From contig JAICHE010000054.1 of the NCBI GenBank assembly GCA_025922755.1, positions 1 through 7,177 on the forward strand: a stretch of 7,177 nt of DNA, in the 5' to 3' direction. Under the pieces are notes generated by a model. The model had not been told where the DNA came from, did not search any database, and saw only the letters and a program-made list of their open reading frames with translations. The position numbers and the translations under genes were made by a program. How positions within the stretch are numbered: position 1 is the first letter of the stretch; each line of letters opens with the position of its first letter. This stretch comes from Nitrososphaeraceae archaeon. GTDB lineage: Archaea > Thermoproteota > Nitrososphaeria > Nitrososphaerales > Nitrosopumilaceae. This document shows positions 1-4,739 of this stretch, piece after piece.

Positions 1-90
1 ATAATTTTATTTTGATAGTTTCATAATTGAAATCAAAGAATTACTCATAGTCTGAAAAAATCACAACTTACATGTTGCTAAATAAAATAA
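1..90. other. Intergenic leader of the zinc-ribbon gene
   Basis: A+T-rich sequence with no coding frame on either strand. It contains CAACTTACATGTTG at 64-77, a short imperfect dyad whose AACTTACAT differs by one base from the AACTTACCT half-site repeated at 713, 745 and 810. Whether this is a real regulator site is uncertain. The upstream neighbour lies outside the window. Confidence 0.4.
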
Positions 91-213
91 ATGAGTAACA
101 AACCTGTGCGAGGATTTACGGAATGCCCCAAATGTTCAAAAGGTGAATTAATCATCCCCTTAATGAAAACCGGTCGTGTGGAAAGATGTCCTCTATGTGC
201 AGCAGTTTATTGA
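91..213 (+). CDS. Tiny zinc-ribbon protein (40 aa)
   Basis: The ATG at 91 opens a 40-codon frame ending in TGA at 211-213. The product has two CxxC knuckles, CPKC (residues 12-15) and CPLC (33-36), separated by 17 residues. That is the classic spacing for one zinc ribbon binding one Zn2+, and nothing else is present: the protein is essentially a free-standing ribbon. The RxxRCPLC context resembles tiny ribbon proteins I associate with Thaumarchaeota (from memory, not searched). Nucleic-acid or protein binding is the usual role of such ribbons; no specific function can be assigned. No clear TATA box sits about 25 nt before the ATG and no strong ribosome binding site is visible, so the start rests on the frame and the motif position. 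A T7 tract follows at 250-256. Confidence 0.8.
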   Translation: MSNKPVRGFTECPKCSKGELIIPLMKTGRVERCPLCAAVY

Positions 214-249
214 ATTGAATTTAAAATAATTTCTTAGGTGTGTTCTTAA

Positions 250-256
250 TTTTTTT
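250..256 (+). terminator. T-tract terminator after the zinc-ribbon gene
   Basis: A run of seven T lies 37 nt after the zinc-ribbon stop codon, in the intergenic strip before the convergent HxlR gene. Oligo-T tracts without strong hairpins are the usual intrinsic terminators in archaea. A CTTAG/CTAAG pair flanks it loosely but is too distant to count as a proper hairpin. Confidence 0.4.
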
Positions 257-282
257 AGAATAGTTTCTAAGATTGTTGAATT

Positions 283-684
283 TTAGTTCAAAACAGTAAT
301 GGGTTTTTTGAATACTTGCTTGTAGTTTCGTTGTTTTCCATCTTTGAAAACCGTCTTTGGATAATGTTTCATTGAAAAGGCGGCCATTTGATCTATTATT
401 CCTTGAAGATCCTTTCCTTTTTTTGTTAAAGTATATTCGATTCTTATGGGAACCTCGTCATAAACAGTTCTTGTAATAATTTTGGATTCTTCTAGTTCTC
501 GTAGTCGCTGTGATAAAGTCTTGGGGTTGATATTTTCTATTGTTCCTAAAAATTCGTTGAATCTGGTTTGATTTCTCATGGCCATGTTTCTTATAATGTG
601 AAATGTGAATTTTTTCCCAATTATTTTGAATGTATTGTCTACTGGACAATTTTTTATCATATGTTCCAATGTTGCATTTGACAT
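283..684 (-). CDS. HxlR-family winged-helix transcriptional regulator
   Basis: 133 aa, close to the usual 100-130 aa of HxlR regulators. The N-terminal CPVDNTFKIIGKKFTFHIIRN-type segment (residues 13-33) corresponds to the family's conserved Cys-P plus first helix. Residues about 52-64 (NPKTLSQRLRELE) form the recognition helix, and residues 68-88 (ITRTVYDEVPIRIEYTLT) form the beta wing. HxlR proteins are dimeric DNA binders; several members (YodB, HypR) sense quinones, aldehydes or oxidants through a Cys at this N-terminal position. Cys13 is the only cysteine here, so redox or electrophile sensing is plausible but inferred. The gene is divergent from the 831-1284 unit, and the gap between them holds three copies of a dyad half-site, pointing to autoregulation and control of the neighbour. 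The ATG at 684 is the first in frame and places Cys13 at the family position. Confidence 0.9.
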   Translation of the reverse strand: MSNATLEHMIKNCPVDNTFKIIGKKFTFHIIRNMAMRNQTRFNEFLGTIENINPKTLSQRLRELEESKIITRTVYDEVPIRIEYTLTKKGKDLQGIIDQMAAFSMKHYPKTVFKDGKQRNYKQVFKKPITVLN

Positions 685-707
685 GTATGAGATAGATTAT
701 TGAGTGT

Positions 708-740
708 ATTAAAACTTACCTTTGTATAGTTACTAATAAA
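708..740 (-). promoter_or_regulatory. Candidate promoter region of the HxlR gene
   Basis: Read on the minus strand, TTTATTA (740-734) is a TATA-like element predicting transcription start near 711, about 27 nt before the ATG. A second A/T box, TTTTAATA around 714-707, would instead give a leaderless start near 685. Either way the element overlaps or abuts the operator copy at 711-733, as expected for negative autoregulation. The choice between the two boxes cannot be made from sequence alone. Confidence 0.4.
711..733. promoter_or_regulatory. Operator copy A (imperfect dyad)
   Basis: Contains the AACTTACCT half-site (713-721) intact. The opposite half is degenerate but keeps AGTTA at the matching position (728-732). 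It lies between the HxlR TATA-like box and the HxlR ATG. By its match to the perfect dyad at 808-830 it is inferred to be an HxlR-type binding site. Confidence 0.55.
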
Positions 741-742
741 TT

Positions 743-765
743 GCAACTTACCTTATGTTAACTTG
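743..765. promoter_or_regulatory. Operator copy B (imperfect dyad)
   Basis: Second copy of the AACTTACCT half-site (745-753), followed by a degraded opposite arm reading GTTAACTT. It starts 32 bp from copy A, three helical turns, so both would present to the same face of the DNA. It lies just upstream of the HxlR TATA-like box. Confidence 0.5.
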
Positions 766-788
766 GTTTCCATCATTTCCCTTTCTAC

Positions 789-796
789 TATAAATA
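789..796 (+). promoter_or_regulatory. TATA box of the 831-1284 unit
   Basis: TATAAATA is a strong archaeal TATA element. Transcription would start about 26 nt downstream, near 818, in the centre of the perfect inverted repeat at 808-830. This leaves a 5' leader of roughly 12 nt before the ATG at 831. Confidence 0.6.
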
Positions 797-807
797 AAGT
801 ATTGATA

Positions 808-830
808 TTAACTTACCTAAGGTAAGTTAA
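808..830. promoter_or_regulatory. Operator copy C: perfect 11-bp inverted repeat
   Basis: TTAACTTACCT (808-818), a single A (819), then AGGTAAGTTAA (820-830): a perfect dyad with one spacer base, ending immediately before the ATG at 831. It contains the third AACTTACCT (810-818), 65 bp from copy B, about six helical turns. It covers the predicted transcription start, a typical repressor position. Inferred to be the high-affinity site of the divergently encoded HxlR regulator. Confidence 0.75.
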
Positions 831-965
831 ATGAGAACAAAAACAACACACGAGGAAAAAATAACTCCAATTGCTCCAGTTAGTACTCCAACTGTGATTA
901 CTATTGCCCCTGCAGTTTCTGTTCTCTTTCTTACCCATTTGAAGAAAAAAGGAGGTGAAACATAG
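831..965 (+). CDS. Small hydrophobic ORF (44 aa), first in the HxlR-controlled unit
   Basis: The frame from ATG 831 to TAG 963-965 encodes a polar N-terminus (MRTKTTHEEK), a Pro/Thr/Val/Ile-rich apolar stretch (residues about 11-36) long enough to cross the membrane once, and a basic tail (HLKKKGGET). The stop lies one base before the ATG of the next gene, whose Shine-Dalgarno GGAGGTG is inside the last codons, so the two would be translationally coupled. It starts directly after the perfect operator and at the right distance from the TATA box. Against it: no recognised family, three prolines in the putative TM helix, and it could be only a leader of the 967 gene. Function unknown. Confidence 0.5.
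   Translation: MRTKTTHEEKITPIAPVSTPTVITIAPAVSVLFLTHLKKKGGET
951..957 (+). promoter_or_regulatory. Strong Shine-Dalgarno for the 967 gene
   Basis: GGAGGTG lies 9 nt before ATG 967. It is one of the few strong ribosome binding sites in this window, where other genes look leaderless. It supports internal translation within a bicistronic message and decides the start: an in-frame GTG at 955 overlaps the ribosome binding site itself and is unlikely to be used. Confidence 0.75.
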
Positions 966-966
966 T

Positions 967-1284
967 ATGGCATTATACGGAATATATGGTAGACATGAAA
1001 TCGACGCTTGTCCAATAAACCACTCTGAGAATAGGAAAATGATGATCCAAATCGGAAAAAGAGACATGAAAAAAATCTGCGCTGAGCACAGAATCAACAA
1101 AATCATAGGCAGATTCCACTCTGCATTAGAACACACCTTTTTGTGGATAGTAGATGCAGAAGATCCTCACCTTATTCAGAAATTAGCAATGGAAGGAGGA
1201 GTTGCAAGCTTCAACGAGGTCAAAATTGTACCACTCATTGAATTTGAGAACGTGGTCACAATGTTAGAAAAAATGGATAATTAG
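967..1284 (+). CDS. Small alpha/beta (dimeric-barrel-like) conserved protein
   Basis: 105 aa from ATG 967. The pattern MALYGIYGRH...CP, a helix, a central GRFHSALEHTFLWIVDAEDPHLIQKL block (residues 48-73), then FNEVKIVPLIEF and a final helix suggests a beta-alpha-beta ferredoxin-like fold, as in dimeric alpha/beta-barrel families (DUF3303/YCII/ABM-like). The assignment is by eye and the exact family is not certain. Possible functional residues are His10, Cys15, Cys38, His51, His56 and His68. Enzymes of this fold often act on small aromatic or aldehyde compounds, which would fit control by an HxlR regulator, but no substrate can be named. It follows the 44-aa ORF with a 1-bp gap and ends before a hairpin/T-tract terminator. 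Confidence 0.75.
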   Translation: MALYGIYGRHEIDACPINHSENRKMMIQIGKRDMKKICAEHRINKIIGRFHSALEHTFLWIVDAEDPHLIQKLAMEGGVASFNEVKIVPLIEFENVVTMLEKMDN

Positions 1285-1322
1285 AAGGAAATTTTTCCTT
1301 TCTTTTTATTTTTTAATTTTTT
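1285..1322 (+). terminator. Hairpin plus T-rich terminator
   Basis: Immediately after the stop codon, AAGGAA (1285-1290) pairs with TTCCTT (1295-1300) around a four-base loop. A strongly T-rich stretch follows to 1322, including T5, T6 and a further T6 run. This should end the 831-1284 transcript. Confidence 0.7.
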
Positions 1323-1397
1323 ATTCTAGTTCTCTACAAGATTTCTAAAACACAGTTTGTTTAGATAATCTGATGTAAAATTACAGGGTTGGTTGTT

Positions 1398-1426
1398 CTA
1401 TATATTGCCAGAATTCAAAAATATAT
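1398..1426 (+). promoter_or_regulatory. TATA-like boxes upstream of the FAD oxidoreductase
   Basis: Two candidates are visible. CTATATATT (1398-1406) would start transcription near 1428 and leave a short leader. AAAATATATG (1417-1426) would start it at about 1446, giving a leaderless message exactly at the chosen ATG. No strong Shine-Dalgarno precedes the gene, which slightly favours the second. Confidence 0.45.
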
Positions 1427-1445
1427 GTGAAATGAGTGGTTTGTG

Positions 1446-2765
1446 ATGTTAAGAAAGGCTGTTGTAATTGGAGGAAGCATTGCTGGTATTTTGACTGCCC
1501 GTGTTTTGTCTGATTATTATGATGATGTTGTAATAGTAGAAAAGGATCAAATAGAAAATAATTTCAATACTAGAAAAGGAACTCCCCAAGCGAATCACAT
1601 TCATTTGTTGTTAGTTAAGGGTAGGAATATCATTCAGAATTATTTTCCAGAATTAGAAGAAGATCTTTTGAAAAAGGGCGCAAATAAAATTGATTTTCTT
1701 AAAGATGGAAAATATCTTTTACCAAGTGGGTGGGCCCAGAGATTTAACTCTGGAATTGTTACTTTTACCCTAACACGAACTCTTTTTGAGAATACCTTGA
1801 GATCCTATCTGAAAAAAAATTCTAAAATAAAAATTCAAGACGAAACTTCTGTACTTTCTTTTGAATCCGAGAAAAAAAACAAAATTCTCCTAAAAGCCAA
1901 CAAAGGGCAAACGATTCAGGCAGACCTTATCGTGGACTGTTCAGGACGAAATACAAAAACTCCCATATGGCTTGAGGCAATTGGGTATTCTAAGCCTACT
2001 GAAGAAAGGGTTGATTCCTTTGTGGGGTATGCCACAAGAAGATATCTGGTCCCAAAAAATTTTGATAAAAATTGGAAGATGCTTGTAATTTTAAACAAAC
2101 CTCCTGTTAATCCTCGTGCAGGAATCATATATCCAATAGAAGATGGAAAATGGCTTGTCGGATTATCGGGAATTGGAAAAAACTACCCTCCAGTAGATGA
2201 AAAGGGTTTCTTAGAGTTTACGCAAAAACTAGAGAGTTCTGAGTTTTACGACTCTATAAAAAATGCAACTCCTGATTCAGAAATATTTGGTTATCAAATA
2301 CAGGGAAGCAGGAAATACAATTATGAGAAAATGAAGGAATGGCCAGAAAACCTAATTGTTTTAGGCGATGCAGTATCTGTTTTTAATCCATTTTATGGCC
2401 AAGGAATAACTTCTAGTGCAATTGGTGTACAAGTTCTTGATAATATGTTAAAGAATCAAAAATTTGATGGTAGTTTTGCAAAAACTTTTCAAAACAAGCT
2501 TGCAAAAGCAATTGCTCTTCCTTGGACTCTTGGGACAAGCGAAGATCTTAGGTGGCCAACAACACTAGGAAAAAAACCCACACTATTGACTAGGTTAGTT
2601 CAGAATCATGCTCAAAAAGTTCTATTGCTTGGGCCAAAAAGTAAACTTGCAACAAAATCATTTTTAGAAATGATGCATATGATAAAATCCCCTATGGTAC
2701 TTTTTCATCCTTTGATTCTGCTTCAGTTAATTTTAAGGTTCAAAAAAGAAGAAAACAACTCTTAA
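1446..2765 (+). CDS. FAD-dependent monooxygenase/epoxidase-like protein
   Basis: 439 aa from ATG 1446; a GTG three bases earlier is in frame but ATG is preferred. The N-terminal Rossmann motif VVIGGSIAGILTAR (residues 6-19) with Glu32 ending the second strand (VIVEKD) binds the FAD ADP moiety. DCSGR (164-168) and LGDAVSVFNPFYGQG (306-320) are the second and third FAD motifs of group A flavin hydroxylases. The block GTPQANHIHLLLVKGRN (45-61), followed by a FPEL segment, resembles the RxGxPQxxHxHxLL signature of LasC/MonCI-type polyether epoxidases and related FAD monooxygenases. The C-terminus (372-439) is helical and amphipathic or hydrophobic (MVLFHPLILLQLILRF), which may dock on membrane, suggesting a lipid or isoprenoid substrate. 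Substrate unknown; a geranylgeranyl-reductase-like role is the main alternative. The gene converges on the next one with a 35-bp gap. Confidence 0.85.
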   Translation: MLRKAVVIGGSIAGILTARVLSDYYDDVVIVEKDQIENNFNTRKGTPQANHIHLLLVKGRNIIQNYFPELEEDLLKKGANKIDFLKDGKYLLPSGWAQRFNSGIVTFTLTRTLFENTLRSYLKKNSKIKIQDETSVLSFESEKKNKILLKANKGQTIQADLIVDCSGRNTKTPIWLEAIGYSKPTEERVDSFVGYATRRYLVPKNFDKNWKMLVILNKPPVNPRAGIIYPIEDGKWLVGLSGIGKNYPPVDEKGFLEFTQKLESSEFYDSIKNATPDSEIFGYQIQGSRKYNYEKMKEWPENLIVLGDAVSVFNPFYGQGITSSAIGVQVLDNMLKNQKFDGSFAKTFQNKLAKAIALPWTLGTSEDLRWPTTLGKKPTLLTRLVQNHAQKVLLLGPKSKLATKSFLEMMHMIKSPMVLFHPLILLQLILRFKKEENNS

Positions 2766-2800
2766 ACTCTGATGAGAACTACTTTAATGTATTAACCCAT

Positions 2801-3739
2801 TCATTGTCTTCTTATTGCAAACCTTGTAAAAAAAATCCCCAAAATAGTTGCAAACCAAATTGTAGACAATCTTGATAGAACAACAAGGGATGATGCAACA
2901 TGTAATTCCAAGCCTTGACGCAACAAGAGAAAATCTTGCATGCTTTCATGCACTCCAATTCCCCCTGGAAGTAGTGATAAAGCTCCATAGCCTAAGGAAG
3001 TAAAGTAGATTTGCGAAGTCAGCAAGTATCCTAAATCTACGTTTAATGCTAGAAAAACCACATAAACTGCTAGAGAATCTATTGCCCATCCAAAACCACT
3101 AAGCAACCACCCTTTAGTCATATTCTTGGAATTTGCCAAAATTGAAAATGACTCACTTGGTCCCAAATCTGGAAAATTTTTTGAGATAAATCTAGTTTTT
3201 GAAAGTTTCTTGTAGAGCGATAGTGGAAAACTCTGCATCCTCATGAGAAGATATACTCCAATCAAAATAATTGACGAGATAATAATCAAAGATATTGAAA
3301 TCAAACTGAAATAAAACACAAGACTTGAAAGAATAATGGCAGTGCCTGCTAACAAATCATGATATCTCTCCCAGAAAATTACAGAAATTGATTTTTCTAC
3401 TGGAACTTGGGCTTTTTCTTTCAGATAGTATGATTTGATAAAAGTTCCGACTCCTCCCGGGGTATTGATCAGAGATAATCCTGCCATGTAGATAAAAAAA
3501 TTTTGCCTAAATGGAATTTTTTCTCCAATTATATTCAGCAATTCTTTCTGACGAAAACTTTTCACGATGTGAGATAAAAAAACTAGTAAAAATATCAAAA
3601 TTAGAAACTCTGGTTTAATTTGAGAAAAGTCCTTTGAAATTTTTTCAGCATCAGAAATCAAAATAAATACAATATAAAAAATAACAGTTGCAAAAACAAT
3701 CCATATTATTCTATTTTTAATTATCTCTAATAACTGCAT
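2801..3739 (-). CDS. UPF0104/LPG-synthase-TM-type integral membrane protein
   Basis: 312 aa and highly hydrophobic, with about seven or eight predicted TM segments (approx. 10-30, 45-60, 82-95, 130-165 as two helices, 210-232, 236-258, 280-305). Family motifs: NTPGGVGTFIKSYYLKEK (92-109), WERYHDL (123-129) and SLLPGGIGVHE (255-265), the PGGxG signatures of the lysylphosphatidylglycerol synthase TM region (PF03706, UPF0104), also seen in archaeal AglD C-termini. The length matches stand-alone members; no cytosolic aminoacyl- or glycosyltransferase domain is attached. The archaeal stand-alone role is unknown; lipid or polyprenyl-lipid translocation is the usual proposal. The ATG at 3739 begins the first TM-bearing segment. 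A minus-strand box TTTAAAAT (3764-3757) about 22 nt upstream would give a near-leaderless transcript. Confidence 0.88.
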   Translation of the reverse strand: MQLLEIIKNRIIWIVFATVIFYIVFILISDAEKISKDFSQIKPEFLILIFLLVFLSHIVKSFRQKELLNIIGEKIPFRQNFFIYMAGLSLINTPGGVGTFIKSYYLKEKAQVPVEKSISVIFWERYHDLLAGTAIILSSLVFYFSLISISLIIISSIILIGVYLLMRMQSFPLSLYKKLSKTRFISKNFPDLGPSESFSILANSKNMTKGWLLSGFGWAIDSLAVYVVFLALNVDLGYLLTSQIYFTSLGYGALSLLPGGIGVHESMQDFLLLRQGLELHVASSLVVLSRLSTIWFATILGIFFTRFAIRRQ

Positions 3740-3756
3740 AATTTGTTCTCTATTTT

Positions 3757-3764
3757 ATTTTAAA
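3757..3764 (-). promoter_or_regulatory. TATA-like box of the UPF0104 gene
   Basis: On the minus strand, TTTAAAAT is centred about 22 nt before the ATG. Together with the absence of a Shine-Dalgarno, this suggests a leaderless or nearly leaderless message. Confidence 0.45.
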
Positions 3765-3859
3765 GTCAGATGCACTTATGTATGAAAGTTTGTTCGAAAG
3801 ATAATTTTACAGTTTAGGAACATGAACAAAAATTTTAGAAAAAAATGAAATTGAGTTGA

Positions 3860-3870
3860 TTAGCACTAGG
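3860..3870 (+). promoter_or_regulatory. TTANCACTAGR motif, copy 1
   Basis: TTAGCACTAGG lies 57 nt upstream of ATG 3917 and begins 28 bp before the start of the TATA box. Two further copies precede the 36-aa gene at 4401, one of them at almost the same distance (58 nt) from its ATG. Candidate activator site; the binding protein is unknown. Confidence 0.5.
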
Positions 3871-3887
3871 TCATTTTTGTCATTTGC

Positions 3888-3893
3888 TTATAT
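3888..3893 (+). promoter_or_regulatory. TATA box of the roadblock-like gene
   Basis: TTATAT is centred 26-27 nt before ATG 3917, the exact geometry of a leaderless archaeal transcript. It decides the start: an upstream in-frame TTG (3884) would lie in the promoter itself. Confidence 0.65.
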
Positions 3894-3916
3894 GCAAAAA
3901 CAATCCACTCTATACT

Positions 3917-4333
3917 ATGACTCTGATTGTAGATGATGGATCAACAAGTGAGAAAGTAAAGCCATCTATGGAAAACTTATGTAAAAAGATACTTGAAATT
4001 AAAAATATTCAATTTGCCGGAATTATTGACACAATGGGAAATTTGTATTCTGGAGGTTTCAAAAAAGGCGTAATTCCGAAATTAGGTGATTCAGAACGAC
4101 GCCAAATGTATATGAAATTTGCTTTAGAATCTTGTTTTAGAAAGGATTTTGATGATTCTCTAGGTACATTTAGATCCGCAATAATTCAAAGAGACAATAA
4201 TACAATTTTTACATTTAATGTCTGTAATTACCTACTGCTTGTTCTTACAAATTCTCCAAATGTGAACGGGAGTTTAATGACTAAAGTCCAAAATCTTGTT
4301 TTGAATAATAAAAAAGAACTTTACCATCCTTAA
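3917..4333 (+). CDS. Roadblock/LC7-like small protein (DUF6659-type)
   Basis: 138 aa. The segment LCKKILEIKNIQFAGIIDTMGNLYSGGF (residues 21-48) has the helix, then beta strand with a GxIDxxGN turn, then strand layout typical of roadblock/profilin-like domains, where self-recognition of a small alpha-beta-alpha sandwich makes dimers. Further strands (SAIIQRDN 87-94, IFTFNVCNYLLLVLTN 97-112) and a C-terminal helix (114-130) complete the fold. I associate this pattern with the thaumarchaeal DUF6659 family, expanded in these genomes, but this is from memory. Roadblock proteins usually regulate small GTPases or signalling; no partner is encoded next to it. The start at ATG 3917 is chosen from the TATA distance. 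It shares an upstream motif with the 36-aa gene that follows. Confidence 0.75.
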   Translation: MTLIVDDGSTSEKVKPSMENLCKKILEIKNIQFAGIIDTMGNLYSGGFKKGVIPKLGDSERRQMYMKFALESCFRKDFDDSLGTFRSAIIQRDNNTIFTFNVCNYLLLVLTNSPNVNGSLMTKVQNLVLNNKKELYHP

Positions 4334-4342
4334 AATTAAAAA

Positions 4343-4353
4343 TTACCACTAGA
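4343..4353 (+). promoter_or_regulatory. TTANCACTAGR motif, copy 2
   Basis: TTACCACTAGA, 58 nt upstream of ATG 4401 and 30 bp before the TATA box, the same geometry as copy 1 at the preceding gene. It starts 19 bp from copy 3. Confidence 0.5.
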
Positions 4354-4361
4354 TAAACAAA

Positions 4362-4372
4362 TTAACACTAGA
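4362..4372 (+). promoter_or_regulatory. TTANCACTAGR motif, copy 3
   Basis: TTAACACTAGA directly abuts the TATA box, where the BRE would normally be. A factor bound here could compete with TFB, while copy 2, 19 bp upstream, could activate. That division of roles is inference. Confidence 0.45.
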
Positions 4373-4379
4373 TTATATA
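4373..4379 (+). promoter_or_regulatory. TATA box of the 36-aa gene
   Basis: TTATATA is centred 25 nt before ATG 4401, again predicting a leaderless transcript. Confidence 0.65.
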
Positions 4380-4400
4380 GTATGAAAACCTGAATACATT

Positions 4401-4511
4401 ATGCAAGAACAAAAACAACCTATGAGCGGAAAAAAACTGTTTGGTTTAGTATCTGTAGTTATGATAGGTGCAGTAATTACTGGTTTAGTGCTCTTTACAA
4501 ATTTTTTGTAA
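4401..4511 (+). CDS. Single-pass small membrane protein (36 aa)
   Basis: ATG 4401 to TAA 4509-4511. It has a polar head (MQEQKQPMSGKK, residues 1-12) and one uninterrupted hydrophobic helix, residues 13-36 (LFGLVSVVMIGAVITG...LVLFTNFL), running to the end. It has a well-placed TATA box, a leaderless start and a T-rich terminator, so it looks like a genuine transcription unit despite its size. Positive residues (Lys11, Lys12) just before the helix predict the head stays inside the cell. No family is recognised. Tiny TM proteins of this sort are often subunits or modulators of larger membrane complexes, but no partner is evident here. Confidence 0.65.
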   Translation: MQEQKQPMSGKKLFGLVSVVMIGAVITGLVLFTNFL

Positions 4512-4519
4512 AGTTAAAC

Positions 4520-4642
4520 CTATTTCTTATTTTTCACAACCAATGAAACATAGAACCACTGTTGATGTAAAAAGGAATCAACTGAATAATTTTGCATGTG
4601 ACTCGAAATGATATGTTTGAGAAGGTATTTCATCAGTAACAT
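4520..4642 (-). CDS. Possible 40-aa hypothetical protein
   Basis: An uninterrupted minus-strand frame runs from ATG (4642) to TAG (4522-4520) in the otherwise empty 228-bp gap. The product is basic, with an aromatic-rich end (HQQWFYVSLVVKNKK). A weak A/T box (around 4665-4673 on the minus strand) could serve as promoter. An open frame this short can arise by chance and no family is recognised, so it is offered only as a candidate. If not coding, this gap holds no other gene. Confidence 0.22.
   Translation of the reverse strand: MLLMKYLLKHIISSHMQNYSVDSFLHQQWFYVSLVVKNKK
4521..4536 (+). terminator. T-rich terminator after the 36-aa gene
   Basis: TATTTCTTATTTTTCA begins 10 nt after the stop codon. 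The T3 and T5 runs fit an archaeal intrinsic terminator without a hairpin. Confidence 0.4.
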
Positions 4643-4682
4643 TTCTTTTTCACTTTCCAAAAGGATTCTTAATTTAGAAAAT

Positions 4683-4720
4683 TAGTATTAATATAAAGAA
4701 CATGCGCAGCGTTAAATAAC
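4683..4720 (+). promoter_or_regulatory. Candidate promoter of the secreted hydrolase gene
   Basis: ATTAATATAAAG (about 4687-4698) is the better TATA match and predicts a start near 4720 with a 20-nt leader. GTTAAATAAC (4711-4720) is centred 25 nt before the TTG at 4740 and would give a leaderless message. Neither can be excluded. No Shine-Dalgarno precedes the TTG. Confidence 0.45.
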
Positions 4721-4739
4721 CTCTCACTATGATCTAGTA

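Noticed and set aside
458..649. Second minus-strand frame inside the HxlR gene
   Set aside because: Fully overlaps the clear HxlR coding frame in another phase; basic low-complexity product with no motif.
813..1136. Long minus-strand open frame opposite the 831-1284 unit
   Set aside because: It runs antisense across the operator, the Shine-Dalgarno and most of the 967 gene, has no family resemblance, and the plus strand has promoter, ribosome binding site and terminator.
1916..2128. Minus-strand frame inside the FAD oxidoreductase
   Set aside because: Antisense to a gene with intact FAD motifs; no promoter or recognisable protein.
2555..2575. Another CACTAG (in ACAACACTAGG) resembling the shared promoter motif
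   Set aside because: It lies inside the FAD oxidoreductase coding frame and lacks the leading TTA, so it is taken as chance.
4512..4739. Possible tRNA or structured ncRNA in the gap before the hydrolase gene
   Set aside because: Read on both strands; no cloverleaf, no TTCGANTC-type T-loop with matching stems, and the base composition is uniformly A+T-rich.
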